NCBI GenBank assembly: GCA_963691655.1
Contig: CAVNUY010000017.1
Span: 121,037-185,036 of the forward strand
DNA: 64,000 nucleotides
Source: Toxonevra muliebris
Lineage: Eukaryota > Arthropoda > Insecta > Diptera > Pallopteridae
Direction: 5' to 3'
The notes below the pieces were generated by a model. It made no database searches. It saw nothing but the letters and a program-made list of their open reading frames with translations, and had not been told where the DNA came from. Both the position numbers and the translations under genes were made by a program. Position 1 is the stretch's first letter; each line of letters starts with the position of its first letter. Below, in pieces: positions 55,261 through 64,000 of this stretch.

Positions 55261-56900
55261 ATGTCAAAAAGAAGTAAACAAAGTAAAATCAAGTTCAAAT
55301 GTAAGTATTTAAAACTTTTTTTAAGAAAAAAATTAATAAAACATTTTCTTTATAGCAATCTCAATGGATCCTGCCAATATTTTTTTTATTCAAGCTCATC
55401 GGAATCGGGGGGGGGGGGGGGGGGGAAAGCAACCAAACACTTATACGGAGGCAAATTCGCGATAAAACCAATCCTCTGTCATTGTCGGCAACAGCGTAAG
55501 AAACATCCATTAAATTTAATTATAAATTTTACTGTTATTTAATTGCAGATTCAAGAAACGTTTTAGACTTACAAAAAGAGCATTCAATTATGTGCTCTCA
55601 CAGCTAAAATTCAAAGGGCACATGTCAACATCTGTGCCGCCAACGCTGCAGTTAGCAGCAACATTGTCACTTTTGGCCAGTGGAAGCTACCAACACACAG
55701 TAGGCAATGACTACCTACTTGGAATATGCCAAAGCACAGTATGCAAAATTGTTATGAGTAGAAAATAAAAAGCAGTGCACCGGAATCATTAATAAGTTAA
55801 TTTTTTTTTCAGTTATTGGTTGCATTGATGGTACACATTTCGGACTGTAGAAGCCAACAATAAATGAACATATGTTTTTCAACCGAAAAGGGTTCCACAG
55901 CCTTAACTCAATGATAGTATGTTTGATTATTTCATTGTGGAATGAATTCAAAGCCATGAAATACGAATTAGGGATGGTCATATGTTAAAAGTATACATAT
56001 ACAGTAACAAAACTTTTGGTGGGTTTTATTAAGTTAGCTAATTTAATAACTTTATGATCATATTAATTTTTGAACATCCTATTCATTTTTCTTGAATTAT
56101 TATATATTTGTTTCTTGCTTAAAGTTTGACATTTAACCAAATGAGAATTTTCTTTATATTTTGTTTGAAAAACTTGTTTTTACCATTAATATTTCATAAC
56201 ATAAACGAAAATACTGTATATGTATACTTTCAACATAAGCAATTGGATCCCATTTCGGACTCCATTACTTTTGATTTGTTGCAGTATTGTAAACTTGATA
56301 ATTATAAGAAAATTTTATAATTTAACGTATTTACAGATTTGTGATCATGAATACCGAACTTTAGCAATTGATTCGGAATATGGTGGAACCGCTCATGACT
56401 CCTTTGTGTGGAAGCATTCAGCACAGAGGAATTTTTTGGAAGAGCAGTATAATAGCAATCGTTTGAAGAATGTTTGGCTTTTAGGTAACATTGTTTTATT
56501 ATAATTCACATATAAACCTTCTAATACATGGCTGTCTTTACCAGAGATTCTGGGTTGCCCCTCGAGCCCTAGAGAAGGTTCGAGTGAAGCTCAGTTTAAT
56601 TAGGTCCATTCCAAAGCCAGATGCATCGTTGAAAGAATGATTGGCATTTTAAAGGGTCGCTGAAAATTTTTAAGCAACGACAAAAGAAGCCGTTACAGTC
56701 CCGAAAAAATGGCACGATTTGGGAATGTTTGTGCTGGATTGCATAATATATGCATACAATTTAATGATTCGTCGTACTGCCAATATTTCGCTACAGAAAC
56801 TATTTGCGTAGATCCGGATATTGGGAACGAAACCCAATTAACAAAAATTGGGTATAAAATAAGAAGCCACATAATGGTATCGTTGTTGAACCCAAATTAA
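55261..56900 (+). pseudogene. PIF/Harbinger transposase with introns, damaged
   Basis: ATG 55261 (MSKRSKQSKIKFK); intron 55301-55355 (GTAAGT...TATAG). Exon 2 contains QAHRNR, a 19-G run (55407-55425), then RRQIRDKTNPLSLSATA; intron 55496-55548 (GTAAGA...TTGCAG). Exon 3: FKKRFRLTKRAFNYVLSQLK and LLASGSYQHTVGNDYLLGIC. About 40 expected residues are missing before IGCIDGTHFG (first catalytic Asp), which is followed by a TAG. NRKGFHSLNSMIVC comes next, then an intron ending at 56336. SEYGGTAHDSFVW carries the second Asp. After more damage near 56545-56650, RCIVERMIGILKGR carries the catalytic Glu and FGNVCAGLHNICIQF ends the domain; stop TAA 56898-56900. The DDE triad is intact. Confidence 0.88.
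55407..55425 (+). repeat. Run of 19 G inside transposase exon 2
   Basis: A homopolymer of G after CATCGGAATC. It lies where the frame passes from QAHRNR to the conserved RRQIRDKTNPLSL box and probably shifts the frame. It could form a G-quadruplex. Confidence 0.9.
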
Positions 56901-56998
56901 AATAAAATAATTTTTCGTAAATCAAAATCACAGTTTAATTCATTGTAAAAGGAACTTAAAAAATAATTCATGTGTTAAAAAAAACTATTACATTTGCT

Positions 56999-57891
56999 TC
57001 AATATTTTTTTTTTTTTAGGTTGTCTAGCTCAAGAGTTTTACTTTCTAACTTAATTTTTGTAACCGCCATGTTGGCCCTGTGGGCCTCCATATTAATATT
57101 CATTGACCTTTCCTTCAACGCTATTAATTTGTCTAGTTTTAAATTAATTTTTGTTTGCGACTCAATTGATTTAAGACGGTTTTTCAAGAGTGTCATCTTT
57201 TCGGTCTCAGTTGTACTTTTTTTCTTGTAGGCTTCGCCTTCTCCGTGCTTAGTGACACAGCAGGCTGTGAAAAGCTTTCTTCGTCTTCACTGGTAAGAAG
57301 CTCTTCCAACATTTCTTCAACTATTGGTTCCGGTGTATTTTCTTTACCGGGTTACCGAAACATTGCACGGACTGAAGGCCTTCCACTGCAACATCTATTC
57401 CAGAAGCCTCAAGAATTTGTTCTTCCGCCAAAGTTAATAACTTTTCCTCCTGTTCTTTGTTTCGACGACTTATTGAAGGATAACTTCTTTTTTACATTAT
57501 GTTTTTGATCAGCAAACACCTTAATAAATAAAATTCATTTGTACATATAATTGCAAACTTATATAATAGCAATACTATTAGTGGTGCTAAAGGGGCCTTA
57601 TTGGTGATTCCATTTTCCAACATTCCATTGTGGAGTAAAATTTGTGTTCATAACAATTTATTAGAGAAATTACTGCAGCACGGAATCTACAATTAGGCTT
57701 AATCGTTACAAATGTACCTTCCGCCATGACTTCACATCCTTAACGGGTGGGCCGGCTGCATTTAGTTTGACTGTCAACTGATCCCACAATTTGTGTGCTG
57801 CAGCTTTGCCTTGCCCACAATTTGGCAGAATATGTTTGGCTAAATTGGGGTGATTCAGCATGTACTCTGCCATTAAAGTTTTTTGGTTCAT
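56999..57891 (-). pseudogene. Harbinger Myb/SANT-like (zeste-type) protein, two exons
   Basis: Minus-strand ATG at 57889-57891 (MNQKTLMAEYMLNHPNLAKH). Then come QGKAAAHKLWDQLTVKLNAA and PPVKDVKSWRKV, the spacing of the zeste-like Myb/SANT DNA-binding domain with its tryptophans. The exon ends at a GTACAT donor (57717-57716). Exon 2 resumes near 57508 with ADQKHNVKKKLS, an acidic part IVEEMLEELLTSEDEESFSQ, and a coiled-coil tail (TLLKNRLKSIESQTKINLKL) to a stop at 56999. One or two frameshifts lie near 57340-57440. Such proteins bind PIF/Harbinger ends and import the transposase. Confidence 0.8.
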
Positions 57892-58165
57892 ATTTATTTT
57901 GTTTATGTTTGTCCTAAAAATTGCAATACAATTACGAATTATTACATTGCGGTTTTTCAATTTATTTTTTTTGGTTTTAAATACAACTCGTTCACAGTTT
58001 ATGTATCGAATGACATTTCGCATGTTTGCATTCGAACGACTACGCGTTATCGAATGAAAAAATCTCAGATTTCGATACTTTTATTCGATAACGTATGCCG
58101 CGATCCCAAAAGCAAAAATTTCGAACGATTTCATTCGATCACGGATGCCGCGATTCGGCCCCTGC

Positions 58166-58480
58166 TTAATCGAAGGTACCTAGAAGGAGCCATAATGTTT
58201 TTTTTTTTTTTTTGTACCTTTTTTTACCAACCATTACTGCATTAACAGTTGCAGTCAGCAAGCAATTTCGTTTTTTGTCTTTAATTAGATTCAACTGAGA
58301 AAAAATTATATTTGCCGCTGTACTGCTATGTGGAAAACTTAAATTTGCGCCAATAAATTTTTCCAGTTTTGAAAGCATTTTTTCTTTTAACGCATTCTTT
58401 AAATGAAAAATTTCACACCAAAAATTCTTCCAGTTCCAAATCTAATATATATATAAATTCATTACTTATTTATTGATATT
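58166..58480 (-). pseudogene. hAT transposase C-terminal dimerisation region
   Basis: The minus strand reads MLSKLEKFIGANLSFPHSST then IIFSQLNLIKDKKRNCLLTA. This is the conserved hAT box (LPHSxAxxERIFSxxNLIKTKxRNRL) with the usual ER replaced. It belongs to the outer hAT element. A poly(A/T) tract near 58198-58213 precedes the junction with the Harbinger end. Confidence 0.8.
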
Positions 58481-58855
58481 TATTAAATACGCAAACTTAC
58501 TTTTACGCGGTTTTTCTACTATGATTTCAATTGTCAAAAATTACAAGCATTAACACAAAGACAAGCAAAAACTTCTGGAAGTGGAACACGATCTTTTGCA
58601 TTTTGACAGTAATCCAGCGATAAATAAAGTAGAGCTAGTCATAGTAACAAATATTTCATAGACAGAAACTAAAATAACCCAACAGAACATATTTAGTTTG
58701 ATTTACGTTTACAACCAAAAATTCCAGAATATAACCCAAAAATTCAAGAATATGAAATAGGAAGATTTTTTCCGATTGGGGAGGACAGGAGGATTGAGAT
58801 TTAAGCGGAGAACGAATACTCCGATCGGAGTATCTTCGGCAGAACTGGTTCGGAC

Positions 58856-59350
58856 ATTTTAAATAGTTGCAGTGATAACCCTAACAGCGTTTTAGAATAA
58901 CGGTTAAGTACAGCTATTCTTCAAAATTTTGTTTGCTTTTCAAGTCTAAGCTATAATTAATGTGTCGAAACGTGTGGGATTTTCAAGTAGAAAAAGTGTG
59001 TTGTTAAAAAGTGCATAGTTTTTGGGTGGTTCCGCCGATTTTAACGAGACTACAAGCGATTAATTGGTAAGAGAAAGTACTTTTCATAAATCTAAATAAA
59101 AATTTTATTTCACTATAATCAAAACAATAAATAAGTAATGAATACGCAGGTGTTTCTATCATGTAAGCTCTTTTCAAGGCTGAGAAAAAAGGGTTTTAAA
59201 AAAATTTTCAAGGGCCGAGTTTTTAGTTTTAAATTATTAATTAATCATTTTTGTAAAATATATAAAAATATCGATTGCCGAAAGCTGCCGGAATGGATTT
59301 TACATCCTTTTTTTTTTGTATTTGTCTAGCTTTCTAAGTTTTTTTCATAC
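58856..59350. other. AT-rich stretch, nothing recognised
   Basis: No terminal repeats and no domain-bearing frame; the frame 59138-59329 is a chance AT-rich run. Confidence 0.45.
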
Positions 59351-60427
59351 ATGGGCACACTGCAGTAAATATTTAGTGCATTAAATTAAATTTTTACTGA
59401 TTACTGAAAATACTTACTGGTAGTCAAATATTTAGTGCATTGAATAAATCATTAAAAAAACGATAAATTTCACTTCTTTCAAACATTTATTGTATATTTG
59501 TTATACGCTATTAGCTTTTCTTAACACAAGCAGTTCGAAAATTGCATCGTTGAGTTTTTGCCTTCTGGAATGATTCACAATCCAATCGAATGAAAACAAC
59601 CGTTCTACAGGTGCAGACGAGGGTAATGGGGCATTGTATTTAAAAAAAAAAACCTTTTTAATTGCCGGATGATTTTTTAGGTAATTTGTCGTTGGTCTCG
59701 TTAGACTAGGTATAAAATTGTTTCCTGGAGATAATTTGCCGAGCAATGGACATGCCTTTTTTAGTGTAAAAACTTTGATTAAACTCATGGCAAATACAGC
59801 GGATGCTCGGAATTCCGAGTTCTTAAGATTTCTGGACGGTTTTTAAAATTAATTTTTTTCAAGAAATTTATTATTTTTCTAAGCTTCATAGTTGTTTTAA
59901 AAAATTATAAGTGTGAAACACTTTAGAAATACATATATTGTACACAGTAGCATTTTATTAGGTAAAAGCAAGAAAAATAGTTATACAAAAATTAATTCCA
60001 AACCTACTCAAAAAACTTAGTCAAATCTTAAGAATTTATAAAGTTGTAGGGCGACGGACATGGGTAAATCGATTCACCTAAAATTGCTGAACATTTATGT
60101 ACAAATTAGAGGTTTTGGGGGGTCAGAACCCCCAAAATACGGCCTTGGTGCAGGGTATAATAACTAATTCACTGTTTTTTTGGTGCGTCGTATGATTTCT
60201 CTCTGCTTCTTCATATAATGAGGACATGATTTACAGTTATGAGGTGATGATTTTGTAATATCTTCTTTTTCTTTTTAACAGAGAAAAAGAATTTTCAGTA
60301 ATCAGTAAAAATTTACTGATAACTGCAATTTTTTTCAGTAATCAGTAAAAATTTGCTGGTAATGCATTTTAAATTGTAATAAAATTTTATTTTTACTGCA
60401 ATTTTACTGGTACTGCAAAGTGCCCAT
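59351..60427 (-). mobile_element. hAT element remnant, about 1.1 kb
   Basis: ATGGGCACACTGCAGTAAA (59351) and TACTGCAAAGTGCCCAT (to 60427) are inverted ends, and AATTTTTACTG/CAGTAAAAATT words are repeated beneath both ends. A transposase C-terminus lies at 59501-59788. Sequence at 59800-60050 resembles 12640-13140 and may be a further insertion. A lone ATGGGCACACTTATAATC near 60837 looks like another copy of the left end. Confidence 0.65.
59501..59788 (-). pseudogene. hAT transposase C-terminus
   Basis: The minus-strand frame of 95 residues contains YLKNHPAIKKVFFFKYNAPL, then PSSAPVERLFSFDWIV and KLNDAIFELLVLRKAN. These are the hAT dimerisation box (SSAPVERLFS) and its C-terminal helix. The frame is open and ends naturally near the element edge, but the catalytic domain is absent from the 1.1-kb remnant. 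Confidence 0.85.
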
Positions 60428-60439
60428 CTTTGATTTCTT

Positions 60440-60640
60440 TCTAATGTGAACCTATACCAGCTCCTTGATCCTGGCGTTGAGCTCTTGTATCTGATGATCT
60501 CCAGGATTAGCAGTACGGATAAGATCGCATTCGTCCGCTAGGTTGGCAGCTTCTCTTGGAAAGTTTGGCCGAACGTGTATACACATATGCATCCCGGTAT
60601 ATGTGTGGCATACTCTTTGGTGATGGCATCGAGGAAGATT
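60440..60640 (-). pseudogene. LINE scrap (linker between endonuclease and RT)
   Basis: The minus strand gives PREAANLADECDLIRTANPG and DHQIQELNARIKELV, resembling the Jockey-type linker RDLLRxxNPGDPRIxxLNxEI. No flanking LINE domains are present. Confidence 0.55.
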
Positions 60641-61516
60641 TTTTCTCACAATCAAAGTCGTCAATACTCATAATACCGTTCCATGTATTGGATTATACCA
60701 AAAATGTATTTACCTTTTGAGTCAAATGCTAAATGCTTTTGTTGTACCTATTTTTGAGATTTCTTATGGAAAGGGAATGACTGTATAAAAAAGATATGCC
60801 AATAGTCGAATTGTTGTTGGTAGTACATGGGCACACTTATAATCTTTCAAATCATCTGTACCGGAGCAAAATATTATCAATTACATTTCTGAACATGCTA
60901 AAATTGGTAAATATCATTTCGAATGCAATAAATTGGCTAAAAAAGATACCGCAGTTGATAGTTTGAAGAGTATTAACAGCAAACCGGGTATTTTTTTGCC
61001 TTTTATGATTTGCTCTTTAATCCTATGCTCTGGTAGCTGACATTAAACCCCGTCACTTTTAGTTTTTTCCAAAATAGGGAGATAACTAAGCATATAATTA
61101 CTGGCGTACATTCAAATTCTAAAAGGATAATAATGTTATATTAATTTTTTCACTCATTTCTAATTTTCTTTTTATTTACTATTATCGTTTTATTATTTTA
61201 TTTTTCCTTGATCTTCTATTGAGCTGTCTTTTTGGCAAAGTTTTTCCATTTCAAAATATGAGTGACATTCGCACAACAAGTGCTTATAGTTGTTAAATGA
61301 ATGGCTCGTTCATCTCTATGTAAGCTTAGTCTGCTTTTATACGATGAGATTTGTCTCATGCCAAAATTATTTAACTCGTCCTTTACTCTTAGGTAGTTTG
61401 TTGGCGAATGAAATGTCATTACTGACTGAAATCAAAATTCGTATTTCTTCAGATCACTTCACGATACACAACAAACACTTTTTTCTTGGGTGACGTCTGT
61501 TCACGTACTTTCCTCA
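60641..61516. other. AT-rich stretch, nothing recognised
   Basis: Frames at 61216-61419 (minus) and 61290-61493 (plus) overlap and show no domain. KYHFECNKLAKKDTAVDSLK can be read near 60911-60970 but is too short to assign. Confidence 0.4.
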
Positions 61517-61630
61517 GGCTGATGTTACACGGTCAATGTTTTGCTGTCAAACAATGAAATTGTTATTGCTTTGAAAAATGAACACTGAGCAAAAGAGAGA
61601 ATGAACACATTTCACTTCAAATTTTTTTAC
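61517..61630 (+). mobile_element. Family P MITE, copy 8 (end fragment)
   Basis: GGCTGATGTTACACGGTCAA followed by the plus-orientation sequence TGTCAAACAATGAAATTG. It stops at TTTTTTTAC, where copy 9 starts after TAA. (Copy 7 is the decayed end near 38270.). Confidence 0.8.
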
Positions 61631-61633
61631 TAA

Positions 61634-61790
61634 GGCTGATGTTACACGGTCAATGTTTTGCTGTCAATGTTTTCTGTTTTTACTCTCTTTTCATCGTTTT
61701 GTTTGATGCCCTGTTACACTATCAGTTTTTTGCTGAATGTTTTTTTTTAATACTTTTATCTGCAAATATGTTTTTCGAACTAAAAAGTAT
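61634..61790 (-). mobile_element. Family P MITE, copy 9 (truncated at a Penelope junction)
   Basis: GGCTGATGTTACACGGTCAA preceded by TAA (61631-61633). It continues to AACTAAAAAGTATT (61777-61790) and then changes abruptly to Penelope 3' sequence. The break is at the same internal position as in copy 3. Confidence 0.85.
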
Positions 61791-61865
61791 TGTTAACGAG
61801 ATTATAATGACAGGCTTTTTGGTCGAAATTTTCATACGCAAATAGTTAACTATTTCATACTTTTT

Positions 61866-61906
61866 TCCCAACGTTTCGGCGCAAATTTTAGGCCTTCTTC
61901 AGGGGA
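61866..61906 (-). ncRNA. Candidate hammerhead ribozyme of the Penelope 3' region
   Basis: On the minus strand the order is TCCC, CTGAAGA, AGGCC-loop-GCGCC, GAAA, CGTT, GGGA. TCCC/GGGA can form stem I, CTGAAGA fits the CUGANGA core, GGC/GCC can form stem II, GAAA is the second core, and ACGU is a minimal self-complementary stem III with a cleavage site after GUU. Penelope-like elements are known to carry minimal hammerheads of this kind. One unpaired A between the core and stem II and the very short stem III are departures; activity is unproven. Confidence 0.6.
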
Positions 61907-62121
61907 TTTTTATTTATTTATCTGTTTTTTGAGAAAATTTACATATTTTTAAAAAACTATAATTATTACAAAGATATCATAACATTTTAACACTTACAGT
62001 AAATACTATTTGTAAAACATTCAGTCAAGTAATTAAATTAGATAAAATAAAATATAGTCCTTAATTAACAAAAGACAAAAAAACACGAAAAAAAAAAACT
62101 TTACAAAACACGTAACATATT

Positions 62122-63848
62122 TTAACGCCGAATATTATTGATTGCCACACTGTAGCTGCAGCTTATATTGTCTTTGTCTTCTTTGGTGTTCATCGTTTTA
62201 CTTAGTTTTTTCTGTATATGTAGGCTCTCTAGTGTGTATCTTGTGCTCTCTCTTTTTTCTCTGTCCAGTATTTGTACTTGTTTAAAATTTGCAGTGTGGT
62301 GTTTTTCTAACATATGTTGTGCTAGTGCTGTTGTTGTTTTTTCCCTCTTTATGTCTGCCTGATGTTCCGCTATTCTGGTTCCCAAAAGTCTTTTTGTTGT
62401 GCCTATGTATACAAGATTACATTTCTCGCTCTCATTCCCATTACAGCCGATCTCGTAAACAACATTGCATTGTTGCTCTTTTGTTGTTGGAGTTTTAGTG
62501 TTCGTAAAAATTGTGCTGAGCGTGTGATTGGGTCTGTGAGCGAATGTTGTGGTTTCTTGTTGTTTTATTATTGAGTGCAGTATTTTGCTTTCCGTTAGTG
62601 TTGGTATGTATGGAACTCCAAAATATTTTTTTGTGCTGCCAGATTTGAGTGATTTGTCTATTATTTGGGGGATTTTTGTGTTGAGTTTAAATACGTTATT
62701 TCTTATCAACGTATTTACTATTTGTAGTGGGTAGTCATTAATTTTGAGTATTTTTTTAATTTTGTTTATGTTGTCCTTGTGAAATTGTTTATCGCTTAAA
62801 GATAGTACCTTTGCTGTTAAATTGTCTGCTGTGTTGATTTTTTGTGTGATTGGTTGTGTTGAAAAATAGTTTATTATTCGTCCTGATGCTGTGGGTTTCA
62901 TGTACCAGTTCAAAGCTATATTTTTATTTCGTCTGTATAATTTTGTGTCAAGATATGATATTTTTCTGTCTTTTTCAATTTCCATTGTGAACTGTAGTTT
63001 TTTATGATAGTTATTAAATTCTTTTATGATGTCATCTTTATCTTTTTCATTAATTATTGCCATTATGTCATCTACGTATTTAACTATGAACTTTATTTTT
63101 ATTCCTTTTTTGTTCAATTCTTTTATTGCTTGGTCTAGTAAGTTGTCAAGAACTATGTCAGCTATTGTTGGCGATAGTGGGTTGCCCATTGGCATGCCAT
63201 ACGTTTGGTTGTATACTTTATTTCCAAATACGAAATAGTTATTGTCCTTTAAACAGAAGTCAAGTATTTTTAAAAATTGCGTTTTGGGTATACTTGTGAC
63301 ATTTTGTATATTGTCCCATTGTGCCATAATATTTTGTATGGCAAGATTTGTAGGTATGTTAGTGAATAATGATACCACGTCAAGAGAGATGAGTATTTCG
63401 TCGTCGTCCAAAGTTATAGTTTTTAGTTTGTTCTTAAAGTCTGTTGAGTTTTTGATGTTGTAATCTTTAGATATTACGTTTTCAGAATTCCACCAATATA
63501 TTTAGCTAACTTATAGCATGGTACATTTACCGATGACGAGATCGGCCTTAGTGGAATATCGGGTTTGTGAATTTTTGGTAAGCCGTATAGTCTGGGTGCT
63601 ATGGCGGCAGAACAAGATAGTCTTATTTTTTCTCTGAAGTCAATATGTTTGTGTTTTAAGAGGTCAAGTACAATGCTGTTGTTTGTTCTTTGCAGTTTCC
63701 CAGTTGGGTCCGTTCTTACTGTTTTATATGTGTTCTTGTCTTCCAATAATTTAAGCATTTTGTTTTCATAGTCCGTTTTATATATAATCACAGTTTTATT
63801 TCCTTTGTCTGCATTAGTTATTATTATTTCTTTTCCATATTTTGACGT
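62122..63848 (-). pseudogene. Penelope-like RT with GIY-YIG endonuclease, single frameshift
   Basis: The N-terminal part (from about 63840) has the Penelope signature EIIITNADKGNKTVIIYKTD and RLYGLPKIHKPDIPLRPI, then KYIGGILK. A one-base loss in an A run at about 63478-63482 creates a stop at 63474. The next frame continues TITLDDDEILISLDVVSLFT, YGMPMGNPLSPTIADIVLDN, the catalytic FIVKYVDDIMAI and KISYLDTKLYRRN. The GIY-YIG domain follows (NVVYEIGC, LVYIGTTKRLLGTRIAEH). It ends at TAA 62122. The RT is related to telomerase; the endonuclease cuts the target. No GIY-YIG key residue looks altered. Confidence 0.93.
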
Positions 63849-64000
63849 GGTATCATTATTCACTAACATACCTACAAATCTTGCCATACAAAATATTATG
63901 GCACAATGGGACAATATACAAAATGTCACAAGTATACCCAAAACGCAATTTTTAAAAATACTTGACTTCTGTTTAAAGGACAATAACTATTTCGTATTTG
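63842..64000 (+). mobile_element. Second Penelope copy, inverted and truncated, running off the window
   Basis: 63842-64000 is the reverse complement of about 63231-63391 and encodes, on the plus strand, NLAIQNIMAQWDNIQNVTSI and so on. The two copies are joined head to head at TGACGTGGTATC, which occurs in both. Partial inverted or tandem duplication is a known habit of Penelope-like elements. Confidence 0.88.

Larger units (their letters stand above)
55094..58160 (+). mobile_element. PIF/Harbinger element 1, two-gene and complete in outline
   Basis: The ends GGCCGAATCATGGCATTCGT (55095) and CGGATGCCGCGATTCGGCC (to 58160) are inverted with a few differences. CCTG stands on both sides, not the usual TWA. 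A transposase gene on plus and a Myb/SANT-like gene on minus converge with about 100 bp between their stops. Additional subterminal ATTCGATA(A/C) words lie near 55165 and 58050-58140. Coding damage is limited, so this is the best preserved DNA transposon in the window. Confidence 0.85.
54677..58855 (-). mobile_element. hAT element with exact 8-bp target duplication, invaded by Harbinger
   Basis: GTTCGGAC stands at 54677-54684 and again at 58848-58855 in the same orientation: an 8-bp target duplication, diagnostic for hAT. Inside it the ends are CAGTGCTGCCG (54685) and CGGCAGAACTG (to 58847), with the CAGTG start typical of hAT. Its own DNA is 54685-55093 and 58161-58847; the rest is the inserted PIF/Harbinger element. 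Transcription of the transposase remnant is on the minus strand. Confidence 0.88.
61791..63848 (-). mobile_element. Penelope-like retroelement, nearly intact
   Basis: Minus-strand unit with a reverse transcriptase and a GIY-YIG endonuclease, a 3' region of about 330 bp with a candidate hammerhead ribozyme, and a 5' side that runs into an inverted partial copy at about 63842. The 3' region contains the palindrome AAATAGTTAACTATTT at 61840-61855. Its 3' junction interrupts a P MITE. Confidence 0.92.

Overview
The window is AT-rich, repeat-dense nuclear DNA from an animal, almost certainly an insect and most likely a brachyceran fly. The grounds are a copia-type element primed by an internal tRNA-iMet segment, an R1-clade LINE, transposase introns of about 50 bp, and zeste-like and MADF-like transposon proteins. 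The genus cannot be told from the sequence. I find no host gene, tRNA or rRNA. Nearly everything recognisable is transposable-element DNA, mostly broken and deeply nested. Family names used below (A, B, C, D, W, X, Y, P) are my own labels.

Left part (1-28.6 kb): a long interrupted inverted repeat. Blocks A (26-877), B (4260-4625) and C (5386-6222) return in reverse order and orientation as C' (26158-27000), B' (27001-27440) and A' (27738-28610). Block C and C' each carry the same piggyBac-like MITE. The left arm is interrupted by repeat Y, a LINE fragment and repeat W. Between the arms lie a minus-strand Jockey-type LINE (6223-9625), several terminal-inverted-repeat elements, a family of about 700-bp TWA-flanked MITEs (family P), and a stack in which repeat X was invaded by two P MITEs and by an internally deleted Copia element (20331-23128).

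Middle part (28.6-46.5 kb): a hAT element (29246-32598) contains a PIF/Harbinger element (30336-32505) with a transposase fragment and a convergent MADF-like gene. Then come two Tc1 remnants, P MITEs, a mariner internal-deletion derivative (37107-38000), a CAGTG-ended element, a hAT C-terminus beside a foldback-like repeat array, a TIR element holding copia-like scraps, and a second LINE on the minus strand.

Right part (46.5-64 kb): a large non-coding LTR-like element (46587-54045) whose body is a degenerate satellite carrying a recurring hairpin. It is split by an almost full-length R1-clade LINE (47486-52051, with a 17-bp target duplication). Next is a hAT element with an exact 8-bp target duplication (54677-58855), invaded by a two-gene PIF/Harbinger element (55094-58160). 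A further hAT remnant, a LINE scrap and two P MITE pieces follow. The window ends in a nearly intact Penelope-like element on the minus strand (61791-63848) with a candidate hammerhead ribozyme at its 3' end, abutted head-to-head by a second truncated copy running off the window.

The genes do not form a cellular pathway. They are the replication machinery of several mobile-element classes, and the main information is the order of insertions, the structural RNAs and the target-site signatures.
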